Counted from the first letter of the stretch, positions 27,484 through 36,401 are shown. The stretch: 64,000 bases of DNA from Siphonobacter curvatus (GCF_002943425.1 NZ_PTRA01000006.1:1-64000); one strand, 5' to 3'. A program made the numbers and translations. Notes: generated by a model not told the origin, from the letters alone.

Positions 27484-27508
27484 TAGGGGAAAGTCCGACT
27501 GAGTTGTC
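27484..27508 (+). promoter_or_regulatory. Predicted ECF-sigma promoter, copy 1
   Basis: TAGGGGAAAG, 9 bases, GTTGTC. The same two boxes with the same 9-base spacing (TAGGGTAAGG-N9-GTTGTC) occur at 30861-30885 before the second repeat-protein gene. GGAAA-like upstream and GTC-containing downstream elements are typical of ECF sigma factors. It ends 31 bp before the sigma gene, so autoregulation is inferred. The upstream 300 bp of the gap show nothing else. Confidence 0.6.
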
Positions 27509-27539
27509 CTAGCCACCGAAGACATCAGCCGTAAGCCCC

Positions 27540-28094
27540 ATGCAAGTAGTCTCGTTTGAGCAGGAATTTGAGCAGCTTTTTAAGACCCACGTGAAGAAAC
27601 TTCACGCCTACGCCTACACACTGGTGAAAGACGACGTGATGGCGGAAGAAATGGTACAGAGTGTCTTCTGCCGCTTGTGGGAGAAAAAGCTGCTAATTCG
27701 GGAATCTACTACGGGTTATCTCTACCGGGCGGTTTATCACGAAAGTCTAAACTACCTCAAACACGTCAAGGTCGAGCAATCGTACCTGCAATATGCCCAG
27801 CGGGAGCTGAAAGACCGACCCCAACAACCTACTCACACGCTCGAACTCGTGGAGTTGGAAGAACGCCTTAATCAGGCCTTGCGGGACTTGCCCGAGAAAT
27901 GTCGGACCGTTTTTCACCTGTGCCGAGTAGAGGAGCTGAAGTACCAGCAGATTGCCGACCTGTTGGAAATCCCCGTCAAAACGGTTGAAAACCAAATGGG
28001 CAAAGCCCTACGCTTTTTACGTCAGCAACTGGCTGACTACCTACCCCTGCTGGGACTACTTGTCTGGTTACCCCAATCCCCTTTGTTTGTATGA
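27540..28094 (+). CDS. ECF RNA polymerase sigma factor (FecI-like)
   Basis: A 184-residue sigma-70 family protein with region 2 at about 10-75 (LFKTHVKKLHAYAYTLVKDDVMAEEMVQSVFCRLW) and region 4 at about 115-165 (ALRDLPEKCRTVFHLCRVEELKYQQIADLLEIPVKTVENQM). It overlaps the anti-sigma gene by 4 bp (ATGA), so the two are co-translated. The C-terminus carries an extra hydrophobic tail. It probably directs transcription from the TAGGG-N-GTTGTC promoters at 27484 and 30861. Confidence 0.92.
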   Translation: MQVVSFEQEFEQLFKTHVKKLHAYAYTLVKDDVMAEEMVQSVFCRLWEKKLLIRESTTGYLYRAVYHESLNYLKHVKVEQSYLQYAQRELKDRPQQPTHTLELVELEERLNQALRDLPEKCRTVFHLCRVEELKYQQIADLLEIPVKTVENQMGKALRFLRQQLADYLPLLGLLVWLPQSPLFV

Positions 28095-29038
28095 AAATCG
28101 ATTCAAAAATGGACGATTTACTGGTGAAGTACATGCTGCATGAAACCAGTATACCCGAACGAACGCAGGTAGAAGCCTGGCTACGGGAAAGCGATCGTCA
28201 CCAGCAGTACTACGCCCAGTTCCGCACCATTTGGCAACAAAGCCAGCCTTCGGCTGAACCACTCGTACTAGATGAAGAGATCGCCTGGGAACACTTTCAA
28301 CAGCGAATTCAAAAACCATCTATTCGCTCCATCCCCCGTTTTCGAGGCTGGATACGGGCGGCAGTTGTCTTACTGATGCTGGGTATCGGCTGGCAAACAT
28401 ACCTGTGGCTGACGCCGACCGAACTGCTCAGCGTTCAATCCGGCAATCAACCCCAATCGATTATCCTACCCGACGGCTCCAACGTGACACTGAATCGGCA
28501 CTCGTCGCTGCGTTATGACAAAACCTTTCGTAGCCGCCGGGTACACTTGACGGGAGAAGCCTTCTTTTCGGTGCAACGTGATCCATCCCGCCCCTTTACC
28601 GTTGAGGTCAATACCATGTCGGTAGGCGTGCTAGGCACTTCCTTTAATGTAAAGCAAACCGATACACAAACGGAAATAGTGGTAAAAACCGGTCACGTGC
28701 AAGTCCGTCGTCAACCGTACCGGATCGACTTACGCCCGCAGGAAAAAGCGATTGTCCCCACTGACGAACGCAAACCGGAAAAACTTAAAATCCACGACGA
28801 TCTCGACACGTATTACCACACGAAAACCTTTGTTTGCAGGCAGACGCCCCTCCGTACGCTCGTCCAGACTCTCAATGAAGCCTACGGTGTTCAGATACGC
28901 ATCGCCCGGCCGGAATTGGAAGCTTTACCCATTACTACCACCTTGCCGCAACTGCCGCTGGAACGCGTGCTGGAGATCATTGCTCATACCCTTCAGTTAA
29001 AAATTGACCAGCAGGGAGATCAATTCCTGCTGAAATAG
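28091..29038 (+). CDS. FecR family anti-sigma factor
   Basis: 315 residues. The N-terminal cytoplasmic part binds the sigma factor (MDDLLVKYMLHETSIPERTQVEAWL, then a WLxxxD-like block). A single membrane span lies at about 90-108 (AAVVLLMLGIGWQTYLWL). The periplasmic FecR domain includes SVQSGNQPQSIILPDGSNVTLNRHSSLRYD and FFSVQRDPSRPFTVEVNTMSVGVLGTSFNV, and the C-terminus is the DUF4974 module that contacts an STN domain. The next gene encodes such an STN domain, so the three proteins form a surface-signalling chain. Confidence 0.92.
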   Translation: MKIDSKMDDLLVKYMLHETSIPERTQVEAWLRESDRHQQYYAQFRTIWQQSQPSAEPLVLDEEIAWEHFQQRIQKPSIRSIPRFRGWIRAAVVLLMLGIGWQTYLWLTPTELLSVQSGNQPQSIILPDGSNVTLNRHSSLRYDKTFRSRRVHLTGEAFFSVQRDPSRPFTVEVNTMSVGVLGTSFNVKQTDTQTEIVVKTGHVQVRRQPYRIDLRPQEKAIVPTDERKPEKLKIHDDLDTYYHTKTFVCRQTPLRTLVQTLNEAYGVQIRIARPELEALPITTTLPQLPLERVLEIIAHTLQLKIDQQGDQFLLK

Positions 29039-29053
29039 GCCTTACCTTTCGGC

Positions 29054-30754
29054 ATGCATTCCATTCCTGTCAGGGCGTGGGTAGTAACGATTCTGGGTGC
29101 CTTCGCCTGTATTTTCGACCTTCATGCCCAACAACTGCTCGTTCGAAAAATTTCACTGACGGTGAAACGAGAACCCCTTTCGCAGGTGCTTCAACACATC
29201 GGCGAGAAAGGCGATTTCTATTTTTCTTACAACAGCAACCTGATCCCCCGCGACAGTCTGGTCTCCTTACAGGTGAGCAACCAGACCGTTCAGTATACCC
29301 TACAGCTGTTGTTTGGGAACCGCTTTTCGTACAAGGAAACGGGTAATTATCTGATCATTCAGCCGGGAAAAGTCGAACGACAATCGACCATCAGTGGCTA
29401 TATTCTGGACGATGAAACGGGCGAAAAAGCCGACCTCGTGAGTATTTACGACAAGACGCGGTTTGTAGCCACGGTCAGTAACGACCAGGGCTATTTCAAA
29501 CTTCGGGTCAAAGACCGGAGTGTCCCTTTATCGTTCACGGTCAGTAAAATTGGGTACGGCGACACCACGCTGACCCTGCCAGCCAACCAGGAAGTAACCA
29601 TTCGCATCAAACCCAAAGCGATCCTGCTCGATGAGGTGACGATCAATCCGAATTCCCGGGGCGAACGAACCTGGTTGGGCCGGACCTTTCTGTCCCGTCG
29701 CTTGCGGGCCCAAAGTCAGAACTTGAGTCGCTTTTTCGTCAATCTGCCCTACCAAATCGCCCTCACTCCGGGTCTGGGTAGCCACGGTCGACTGAGTTCA
29801 CAGGTCGTCAATAAAGTGTCGGTCAATCTACTGGGTGGGTACAATGCCGGCGTACAGGGGGTCGAAATTGCGGGCGTTTTCAACATCATCAAAAACGATG
29901 TTCGGTCGGTACAGTTAGCGGGTTTGTTTAATCTGGTGGGTAGTAGTGTCTACGGGTTTCAGGCCGCCGGTCTGCTAAATAGGGCTCTGGATACGCTTCG
30001 GGGCGTGCAGATCGCGGGTGTTAGTAATCGCGTTCAAACCAGTCAGCGTTCCGTACAGATTGCGGGCGTATTCAATACGGCGGATATTACCCACGGCAGT
30101 GTTCAGCTGGCGGGGGTATTGAATCAGGCCCGGCGGGGTACTGCCAGCGTACAGATTTCCGGACTGGTCAACCACCATCGTGATACGGTAACGGGTGCTC
30201 AGGTGACCAGTCTTTACAATTACGCCCGGCATGTGAAAGGATTACAACTGGGCCTGATCAATGTAGCCGATAGCTCATCAGGCTATAGTCTGGGCCTGAT
30301 TAACCTAATTCGAAACGGCAAAATGAGTTTCACATTAGCCGCCAACGACGTGGTGCCTTTCCAGCTGACCTTTAAAAGTGGTACTCACCGCCTGTATACC
30401 ATTCTGCTAGCGGGTTATTCGCCCTTTGCTTCGCAACCCGTGTTTACGTTTGGGGCGGGGCTGGGACGAGAATTTCAGCTGGGTACCCGCTGGTCACTCG
30501 CTACGGACCTTACCTCGCAAAATCTGTATCAGGGTAATTGGGACACGCTACCCATACTGGCTCGTCTGGAAACGAGTCTGCAATTCCGGATCAATCCGCA
30601 CTGGACCCTTTCGACGGGGCCTGCCCTATCCCTCACCTATGCGGATCAGCTCAGCGAAGTCTATACCTCGGCAAAGGGCTATCCCCACTGGAATTTCTCC
30701 TCCACTGCTTACGGCTGGGTAGGTTGGCAGGGCGGTGTACAAGTTAATTTTTGA
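29054..30754 (+). CDS. STN-domain surface protein with LA_2272-type repeats, no TonB barrel
   Basis: 566 residues. A signal peptide ends at LHAQ. An STN (secretin/TonB N-terminal) domain follows at about 30-100 (VKREPLSQVLQHIGEKGDFYFSYN), then a carboxypeptidase-like domain at about 112-195 ending in LDEVTINPN. In ordinary transducers a plug and 22-strand barrel would come next. Here about eight tandem units of roughly 20 residues with the pattern VQ-(I/L)-AG-(V/L)-xN occupy about 255-410, followed by a 150-residue beta-rich end finishing in aromatic QVNF. Such repeats occur in proteins labelled LA_2272-type surface repeat proteins. The STN part should contact the FecR periplasmic domain. The ligand is unknown. 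Confidence 0.8.
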   Translation: MHSIPVRAWVVTILGAFACIFDLHAQQLLVRKISLTVKREPLSQVLQHIGEKGDFYFSYNSNLIPRDSLVSLQVSNQTVQYTLQLLFGNRFSYKETGNYLIIQPGKVERQSTISGYILDDETGEKADLVSIYDKTRFVATVSNDQGYFKLRVKDRSVPLSFTVSKIGYGDTTLTLPANQEVTIRIKPKAILLDEVTINPNSRGERTWLGRTFLSRRLRAQSQNLSRFFVNLPYQIALTPGLGSHGRLSSQVVNKVSVNLLGGYNAGVQGVEIAGVFNIIKNDVRSVQLAGLFNLVGSSVYGFQAAGLLNRALDTLRGVQIAGVSNRVQTSQRSVQIAGVFNTADITHGSVQLAGVLNQARRGTASVQISGLVNHHRDTVTGAQVTSLYNYARHVKGLQLGLINVADSSSGYSLGLINLIRNGKMSFTLAANDVVPFQLTFKSGTHRLYTILLAGYSPFASQPVFTFGAGLGREFQLGTRWSLATDLTSQNLYQGNWDTLPILARLETSLQFRINPHWTLSTGPALSLTYADQLSEVYTSAKGYPHWNFSSTAYGWVGWQGGVQVNF

Positions 30755-30860
30755 GAAATCTAGCTTATTTTTATTCTACATAATTTACTTATAGTCAGCA
30801 TTTTACACCAAATCATATCGCTTTATAAAAAGTACTTCCCTAAAAAAATGAAAATAAATT

Positions 30861-30885
30861 TAGGGTAAGGCTAGAGCATGTTGTC
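30861..30885 (+). promoter_or_regulatory. Predicted ECF-sigma promoter, copy 2
   Basis: TAGGGTAAGG, 9 bases, GTTGTC: same boxes and spacing as the copy before the sigma gene. It lies 92 bp upstream of the second repeat-protein gene, which suggests that this gene belongs to the sigma factor's regulon with its own start of transcription. Confidence 0.58.
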
Positions 30886-30976
30886 AAGGATATACAAAAC
30901 GAAAGAACGTTAGCCCGGTACCAGCTGGCGACTTTTCGTAGACGTAGATTCTCATCACTTCATGCATTCATAGCTC

Positions 30977-32065
30977 ATGAAAATTTTTTCTTACTCCGCT
31001 TCTTTCAAAAAATGGTTTACACTCCTCTTCGCTGGATTGGCATCGGGAGTTCAGGCTCAGGATTTACAAAAGAGTGTTGCTCATATTGGTCTGGTCTATC
31101 CCTTAAGTAGTAATGGCACCCACGCCGACCAATACTCCAACTCATTTTCTCTGCATCTACTGGCGGGCGTTTCCGGGGCGGAGACGGGTTTCAGTATGGC
31201 GGGCCTAGGCAGTGTCGTTCGACAGGATGCGAAAGGATTGATGCTATCGGGCCTTTTCAATACGATTGGCGGACGGGCTCAGGGTGCTCAGCTGTCGGGA
31301 CTTCTGAACCGGGCTCAGTCGGCCCGGGCAACCCAATTGGCGGGATTGCTAAATGTAGTCAGCCAAGAGACGCAGGGTCTACAACTAGCGGGTGTCACCA
31401 ATGTCGCTGGAACGGGTAAGGCCGTTCAGGTAGCGGGGGTGGGCAACGTATCTCGCCAATCGACGGTACAGGTGGCCGGGGTTTTTAATCAGTCCGAAGA
31501 AGTCCATACGCAAGTTGCTGGTCTGATCAACGTGGCCAAACGCGTCAAAGGCGTACAAATCGGAGTACTGAATATAGCCGATAGCAGTGATTATTCGATT
31601 GGGTTGATTAATCTGGTGAAAAATGGGGAGAAAAGTATTTCCTTAAGTACCGATGAAACCTTGACGGGCTTCTTGTCCTTCCGTTCCGGTGGACGAGTCC
31701 TATACGGATTGGTTGGACTCGGATACAACCTGAAACAACCCCAACAATCGCTGTACGGACTGGAAGCGGGTCTGGGGGCTCACGTACTCGTGCGTGAACC
31801 GTATCGCGTGAGTCTGGAAGCCGTTACGGTAACCCTCACTGACTTCAAAAAACGGGAGTATTTACGGAACTCTTTACGTATACTACCTTCCGTTCGGTTC
31901 GCGAAACAATGGGAATTTTTCCTTGGGCCCACGATCAACTACGTAGACTTCACGCGTGAGACTTCGGATGATTTGCGGGGCATTTATCTCTGGAGTAAGC
32001 AGCGAACCAAGAATACGCAGGGCTTGTACCTGGGTGTAACGGCGGGGTTACAGATTATCCTGTAA
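30977..32065 (+). CDS. LA_2272-type surface repeat protein, paralogue without STN domain
   Basis: 362 residues with a signal ending at VQAQ. About seven repeats of 18-21 residues (GLMLSGLFNTIGG, AQLSGLLNRAQ, TQLAGLLNVVS, LQLAGVTNVAG, VQVAGVGNVS, VQVAGVFNQ, TQVAGLINVA) run from about residue 85 to 200. A KGVQIG-LNIADSS-YSIGLINL-KNG segment then matches the upstream gene almost residue by residue (KGLQLGLINVADSS...GLINLIRNG). The C-terminal 130 residues are beta-rich and end in GLQIIL. It resembles the second half of the STN protein, so it may form a partner or decoy. It has its own ECF-like promoter. Confidence 0.78.
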   Translation: MKIFSYSASFKKWFTLLFAGLASGVQAQDLQKSVAHIGLVYPLSSNGTHADQYSNSFSLHLLAGVSGAETGFSMAGLGSVVRQDAKGLMLSGLFNTIGGRAQGAQLSGLLNRAQSARATQLAGLLNVVSQETQGLQLAGVTNVAGTGKAVQVAGVGNVSRQSTVQVAGVFNQSEEVHTQVAGLINVAKRVKGVQIGVLNIADSSDYSIGLINLVKNGEKSISLSTDETLTGFLSFRSGGRVLYGLVGLGYNLKQPQQSLYGLEAGLGAHVLVREPYRVSLEAVTVTLTDFKKREYLRNSLRILPSVRFAKQWEFFLGPTINYVDFTRETSDDLRGIYLWSKQRTKNTQGLYLGVTAGLQIIL

Positions 32066-32699
32066 TTGTTGTTTAGTAATAGTTTGGGGTTTCATTACAG
32101 GTGATGTGTTAATGTGTAACACTTAGTATTATAGGATTAGTATTTCGTCCCGTTGAGTTGGCTGGTTTTTTAGTCCGTATGTATTCCATGCCGGCACGCC
32201 CACCGCTGACTTCCTCTTGCTCTAGTCCAACGCATTGCCGAGGAAGAAGGTGGCTTGAGCCCCAGAATGCGATTCCCGGAATGGAATTCCGACATGGAAT
32301 GTGATAGGACGGGGATTGGGTTTATGTCGCACACACAGATAGTTGGTTGTACTTTAACAACTTCAAACCATTACCTAATGAAATGCTAGCGGATGAAAAC
32401 CCTCCCACTGCAGAGGTTCTCCAGCTACCACCCAACCGTGCTTGCGGTACCAAAGTCGATCTAGGTAAGGCGAATGTAAGGGCTACAGGCAGTACGTTTC
32501 ATGCAAAAATACAACCTGCTTTTTGACCAGATACATATAGTATTTGCGGGCTCTATTCTACATTGAACCAGAAGCCTGTGTTCGGTAACAACTACAGAAA
32601 TTTACCGGATTCTGAGGCATTTTGCTTCAAGTTTGGGACATTCTGTGTTATTTTGGACGTTTTCTCTCTTTACGTAGAGATTTACCAATCGTACCTACC
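32066..32699. other. Intergenic region before fabV
   Basis: 634 bp without a supported gene. One 59-codon open stretch (32210-32386) has no good start and no recognised motif. No terminator of note follows the repeat-protein gene. Confidence 0.4.
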
Positions 32700-33890
32700 A
32701 TGATTATTGAACCTAAAGTACGTGGATTCATCTGTCTGACGGCCCATCCCAAAGGATGCGAGCAAAACGTTGTGAATCAGATTCAGTATATCCAGTCCAA
32801 AGGCCCGATTGAGGGGCCTAAGAAAGTGCTGGTGATCGGAGCTTCGACCGGCTTCGGGCTAGCTTCCCGCATTACCAGTGCCTTTGGCTCGCAGGCCGCA
32901 ACTCTCGGTGTGTATTTCGAAAAGCCACCCCAGCCGGGCAAACCGGCTTCAGCGGGCTGGTATAATACGGCCGCCTTTGAAGCCCAGGCTCAGGAGGCAG
33001 GTCTGTACGCCAAGAGTGTGAACGGCGATGCTTTTTCCAACGAAATCAAAGAGAAAGTGATTGGCCTGATCCAGGCCGATTTAGGTCAGGTGGATCTGGT
33101 GATTTACAGCGTGGCCTCTCCCCGGCGGACCAATCCGAATACGGGCATTACGCACAACTCCGTATTGAAACCGATTGGCCAGTCCTTTACCAACAAAACG
33201 GTTAACTTCCACAACGGCGTCGTTTCGGAAATCAGCATTGAACCCGCTACGGAAGAAGACATCGAAAATACGGTCGCTGTCATGGGTGGTGAAGACTGGA
33301 AACTTTGGATTGAAGCCCTGAAGGCAGCAGACGTACTGGCTCCGGGTGCTTTGACGGTCGCCTATTCTTACATCGGACCAGCCCTTACCGAACCCGTGTA
33401 CCGCAAGGGTACCATTGGCCGGGCCAAAGATGATTTGGAAGCAACGGCGTCCAGCATCACGGATACGCTGAAAGACCTGGATGGCAAAGCTTATGTTTCG
33501 GTTAACAAGGCTCTGGTAACGCAGGCCAGCTCGGCGATCCCCGTTATTCCGCTGTATATTTCACTGTTGTACAAGGTGATGAAAGAGCAGGGCATCCACG
33601 AAGGTTGTATCGAACAAATGCAACGCTTGTTCCAACAACGTCTATACACCAATGGAACCGTACCTACGGACGAAAAAGGTCGTATTCGTATTGACGATTG
33701 GGAAATGCGGGAGGACGTTCAGGCTCAAGTGGCCAGTTTGTGGGCAGAAGCAACTACTGAAAGCTTACCGCAACTGGGTGACTTGGAAGGATACAAAACC
33801 GACTTCTTTAATTTATTCGGTTTTGAAGTAGGCGGCGTTGCCTACGAAACTTCCGTAGACGAAATGGTCGAAATACCCGGTCTGGCTTAA
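32700..33890 (+). CDS. fabV: Enoyl-ACP/trans-2-enoyl-CoA reductase FabV
   Basis: The ATG at 32700 gives 396 residues, the normal FabV/Ter length, and starts with the family opening IIEPKVRGFICLTAHPKGCEQNV. The NADH-binding loop is GASTGFGLASR. The catalytic Tyr and Lys fall in AYSYIGPALTEPVYRKGTIG (Tyr-x8-Lys spacing: the second Tyr of SYIG and the Lys of RKG). It reduces the double bond in the last step of fatty-acid elongation. FabV is poorly inhibited by triclosan, so its carrier is usually resistant. It is monocistronic with a good terminator. Confidence 0.95.
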   Translation: MIIEPKVRGFICLTAHPKGCEQNVVNQIQYIQSKGPIEGPKKVLVIGASTGFGLASRITSAFGSQAATLGVYFEKPPQPGKPASAGWYNTAAFEAQAQEAGLYAKSVNGDAFSNEIKEKVIGLIQADLGQVDLVIYSVASPRRTNPNTGITHNSVLKPIGQSFTNKTVNFHNGVVSEISIEPATEEDIENTVAVMGGEDWKLWIEALKAADVLAPGALTVAYSYIGPALTEPVYRKGTIGRAKDDLEATASSITDTLKDLDGKAYVSVNKALVTQASSAIPVIPLYISLLYKVMKEQGIHEGCIEQMQRLFQQRLYTNGTVPTDEKGRIRIDDWEMREDVQAQVASLWAEATTESLPQLGDLEGYKTDFFNLFGFEVGGVAYETSVDEMVEIPGLA

Positions 33891-33920
33891 GAGTCAGTAC
33901 CCTTATGATTATATTGAGAT

Positions 33921-33962
33921 ACCCTGTCCAAGGCCGGAGGCTTGGGGCAGGGTTTTCTTTTT
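33921..33962 (+). terminator. Terminator of fabV
   Basis: ACCCTGTCCAAG pairs with CTTGGGGCAGGGT (one bulge), followed by TTTTCTTTTT. Confidence 0.85.
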
Positions 33963-35099
33963 GAGCGTTCCCCGCATTCATTTCCACAACACTATTAAAA
34001 AAACCGTCAGGCAGGACCCAACGGTTTTCGTGAATTAACCCACACCTTTAACTTAATCGGTGAACAGCAAATATAGTAAGTCACGTGACTTTATATACGT
34101 TTTATAAAACTTTTATTACCAGACTTGGGCAATTTTTTTGAACACATCTACTTCAAGATCAGAATATGTGTTTTGTACCATAATTTAAAAGACAACCGTT
34201 CTCACTATTTCAAAACGGTGAGATTTAATTTAGACGTTCGTAAACGCATAGCAAAAACTACTAATAGCTCTGTTTTATTTTAAAAGTGATTATTTGTAAC
34301 GGGGATAAATATCACTTTTGAGTATAAATCAAGGAGTAACATGTCTAATTAAACAATAAACCTCATCCGGAAGCCAGATGAGGTTTGATTTCAATCCAAA
34401 TTAATTAAACAAATAAACACTGCTTGTGGGAGATTAAGGTTTACGTATAGTACATTGTATCTAATTATTACATCTTATTCATTGTTTTGTACCAGATAGG
34501 AGATCAGGTATGGAATTAAGTAAAAGCCATGCTCCGTTACCTGCCCACACCCTTATCATCAAGGCTTACTTAAGCTTCATTGAGCAGGGTATAGAATAAA
34601 TTACCGCTATGATGCTACTGAGTTTTGATAAGGAATGTGTACCATTAGGCAATCTAAGGACAAGGATGTAAGCCTTGTGGAAGGACTCGATGCTTTTTCC
34701 GTGCTGATCTTTTTAGCTCCTGAACTCCTATGCGTTTCTTACCGACCCACTCACGCTGTAGAATCTGGTGTGACCGGTATTTCAAGGTACTATAACACAT
34801 TTCCATAGTCAGCCTATTTCAAAACGAGCTTTTCAATGAATCTTTAGCCTCATGGATACAGGCATCCCGCAACCGTGAAGCCGGTTAAGCACGAAATCCC
34901 ATACACGTCTTATCTTTAAGAAAACCTTCGCGATCAAAGGCTTTCTTAGCCTTATCTTTTCGGATAATCCTCACCAGATCGGATAGGATCTGGATTCGAT
35001 TGATGGAATTTTTCGCTTATCTTTTTACCTTTGTTCAACTTTTCTTCTACCTGCTATATACGTATCCCCATCAATTTTATACCGTCTATAGGATTTACA
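33963..35099. other. Long non-coding stretch with hairpins
   Basis: About 1.1 kb with two further hairpins (AAAACCGT/ACGGTTTT at 34000-34028; AAACCTCATC/GATGAGGTTT at 34358-34386) and one possible 29-codon gene at 34510. A basic 48-codon frame on the minus strand (34654-34800) has no support. The rest is AT rich without recognisable content. Confidence 0.4.
34510..34599 (+). CDS. Possible 29-residue small protein
   Basis: An ATG preceded by AGGAGATCAGG, one of the better ribosome-binding sites in the window, opens a 29-codon frame (MELSKSHAPLPAHTL..., ending IEQGIE). It is amphipathic with no signal or membrane span. The length is too short to judge coding character, and chance is a real alternative. 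Confidence 0.25.
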   Translation: MELSKSHAPLPAHTLIIKAYLSFIEQGIE

Positions 35100-35528
35100 A
35101 TGCTTCAAAAAACCGTTACTATTTTAGTTGTTGACGATGATAAGGATGACCGAGAGTTTCTGGAACTAGCTTTTAAAGAAGGCGGTTACCCGGGAGATCT
35201 CATTTTTGCAGAGGATGGAGAATTTGCCTGGGAGTTGTTACAGAATCAGGCGTTGGAACCTTCGCTGATTTTGCTTGATATTAATATGCCTCGGCTTAAT
35301 GGCTTATCGCTGTTGACTCGGATTCGGGAAAGTACGGCGTTGAAAGCTTTACCCGTTTTGATGTTTACTACTTCCGAACAGGAAGAAACCATCAAGAAAG
35401 CGTACGAGGAGGGAGCAAACAGCTACATTGTCAAACCCCAAACGTATCAGGATTTAGCTCAAACCTGGAAGCAAATTTATGCGTACTGGGCTCAAATTAT
35501 TGAATTACCATCTAAAGGTCTATTTTAA
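35100..35528 (+). CDS. Single-domain response regulator (receiver only)
   Basis: The ATG at 35100 gives 142 residues; the longer frame adds an unrelated leader. A complete receiver fold is present: acidic pocket VDDDKDD at 11-17, phosphoacceptor Asp60 in LILLDINMPRLNG, Thr/Ser switch in MFTTSEQE, and Lys in YIVKPQTY. There is no output domain. Together with the next gene it forms a pair of Rcp1/CheY-like phosphorelay proteins with no kinase nearby, so it probably receives phosphate from an unlinked histidine kinase. Confidence 0.9.
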   Translation: MLQKTVTILVVDDDKDDREFLELAFKEGGYPGDLIFAEDGEFAWELLQNQALEPSLILLDINMPRLNGLSLLTRIRESTALKALPVLMFTTSEQEETIKKAYEEGANSYIVKPQTYQDLAQTWKQIYAYWAQIIELPSKGLF

Positions 35529-35563
35529 GTCACTGGCAGTTTTGCTTTTGAACCAAGATTATC

Positions 35564-35995
35564 ATGAATGAAAAACCGTTAGTACTGGTCGTTGAAGATA
35601 ACCCGGATCATCGGTTTATTATGAACTGGAGTTATGAAAAAAGTAATCAGCAATGCCGGTTACTTTTTGCTGAGGACGCGGAACAGGCATTGTTGTATCT
35701 GGAAGACGTTAATCCCAGCTTTATGTTATTGGATTACGAATTACCGGGTGAAAATGGATTTGAACTGCTGGATCGGCTCCGGACCTCGCGTCAGTGGAAG
35801 CACTTACCCGTGGTGATGTTTTCCCACTGGGAAAACGAAGCCTTTATTAAAGAGGCTTACACCAGTGGCGTCAATGCCTTTGTCATTAAGCCCCAGAACC
35901 GCAAAGAGTATATCAATGTCTGGAATACGGTCTTTGATTTCTGGAACAATCATAATCAATTGCCGAAGGTCCAGAAACAACCCCGGTATTCATAA
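35564..35995 (+). CDS. Single-domain response regulator (receiver only)
   Basis: 143 residues, 35 bp after the first receiver gene and clearly its paralogue (shared spacing, shared KPQ-loop and C-terminal helix with W-N-x-V-F-D-F-W). Asp57 in FMLLDYELPGENG is the phosphoacceptor; the acidic pocket is VEDNPDH, and Lys in FVIKPQNRKEY is present. The switch residue is Ser (MFSHWENE). It lacks an output domain. The tandem arrangement may allow two inputs to the same pathway. Confidence 0.88.
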   Translation: MNEKPLVLVVEDNPDHRFIMNWSYEKSNQQCRLLFAEDAEQALLYLEDVNPSFMLLDYELPGENGFELLDRLRTSRQWKHLPVVMFSHWENEAFIKEAYTSGVNAFVIKPQNRKEYINVWNTVFDFWNNHNQLPKVQKQPRYS

Positions 35996-35997
35996 AA

Positions 35998-36026
35998 AAA
36001 CTCCCTCATGAATCACGGGGGAGTTT
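35998..36026. terminator. Hairpin after the receiver pair
   Basis: AAACTCCC (35998-36005) pairs with GGGAGTTT (36019-36026), flanked by an A run. The remaining 375 bp up to the next gene show nothing else. Confidence 0.6.
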
Positions 36027-36401
36027 CCTGCTTAACCTCTAAACCTATGGTTCAAAATTACACTTCTTTAAACGGGGGTATCAAGCTTATTCTATGAACT
36101 GTACGCTTTATATGTCAAATGACAAAAATTGACGTATAAAGGGTTCCTCTCCCTTTTTTGCTTCTGCCCCTACTCCGGTTTTTTCCAGTCCTAATACCGC
36201 TCTTACCAAACGATTTACGTTCCTGCTCATAGATCTCATTTTTCAGGGTTCATCAATGCTTTTCTTCTGAGTTTGAAGACGCTTTGCTTACTATACTGAC
36301 TGAAAAAATCTACCCTTTTCAAAGCTCATAAATCGATAAAACGTCCGTAATATTCAAGTAATACTGTAGGTGGATTTTTGTGGCTTCTCACCATATCTAC
36401 C

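Noticed and set aside
32210-32386. Stretch of 59 codons without a stop in the gap before fabV
   Set aside because: No good start, no recognisable family, and other frames are similarly open.
34168-34494. Repeated 12-mer TGTTTTGTACCA (34169-34180 and 34483-34494)
   Set aside because: AT rich and without flanking similarity; could be two chance promoter-like sequences.
34654-34800. Minus-strand frame of 48 codons, rich in Arg and Lys
   Set aside because: No upstream promoter or ribosome-binding site and no known family; basic frames of this size arise by chance.
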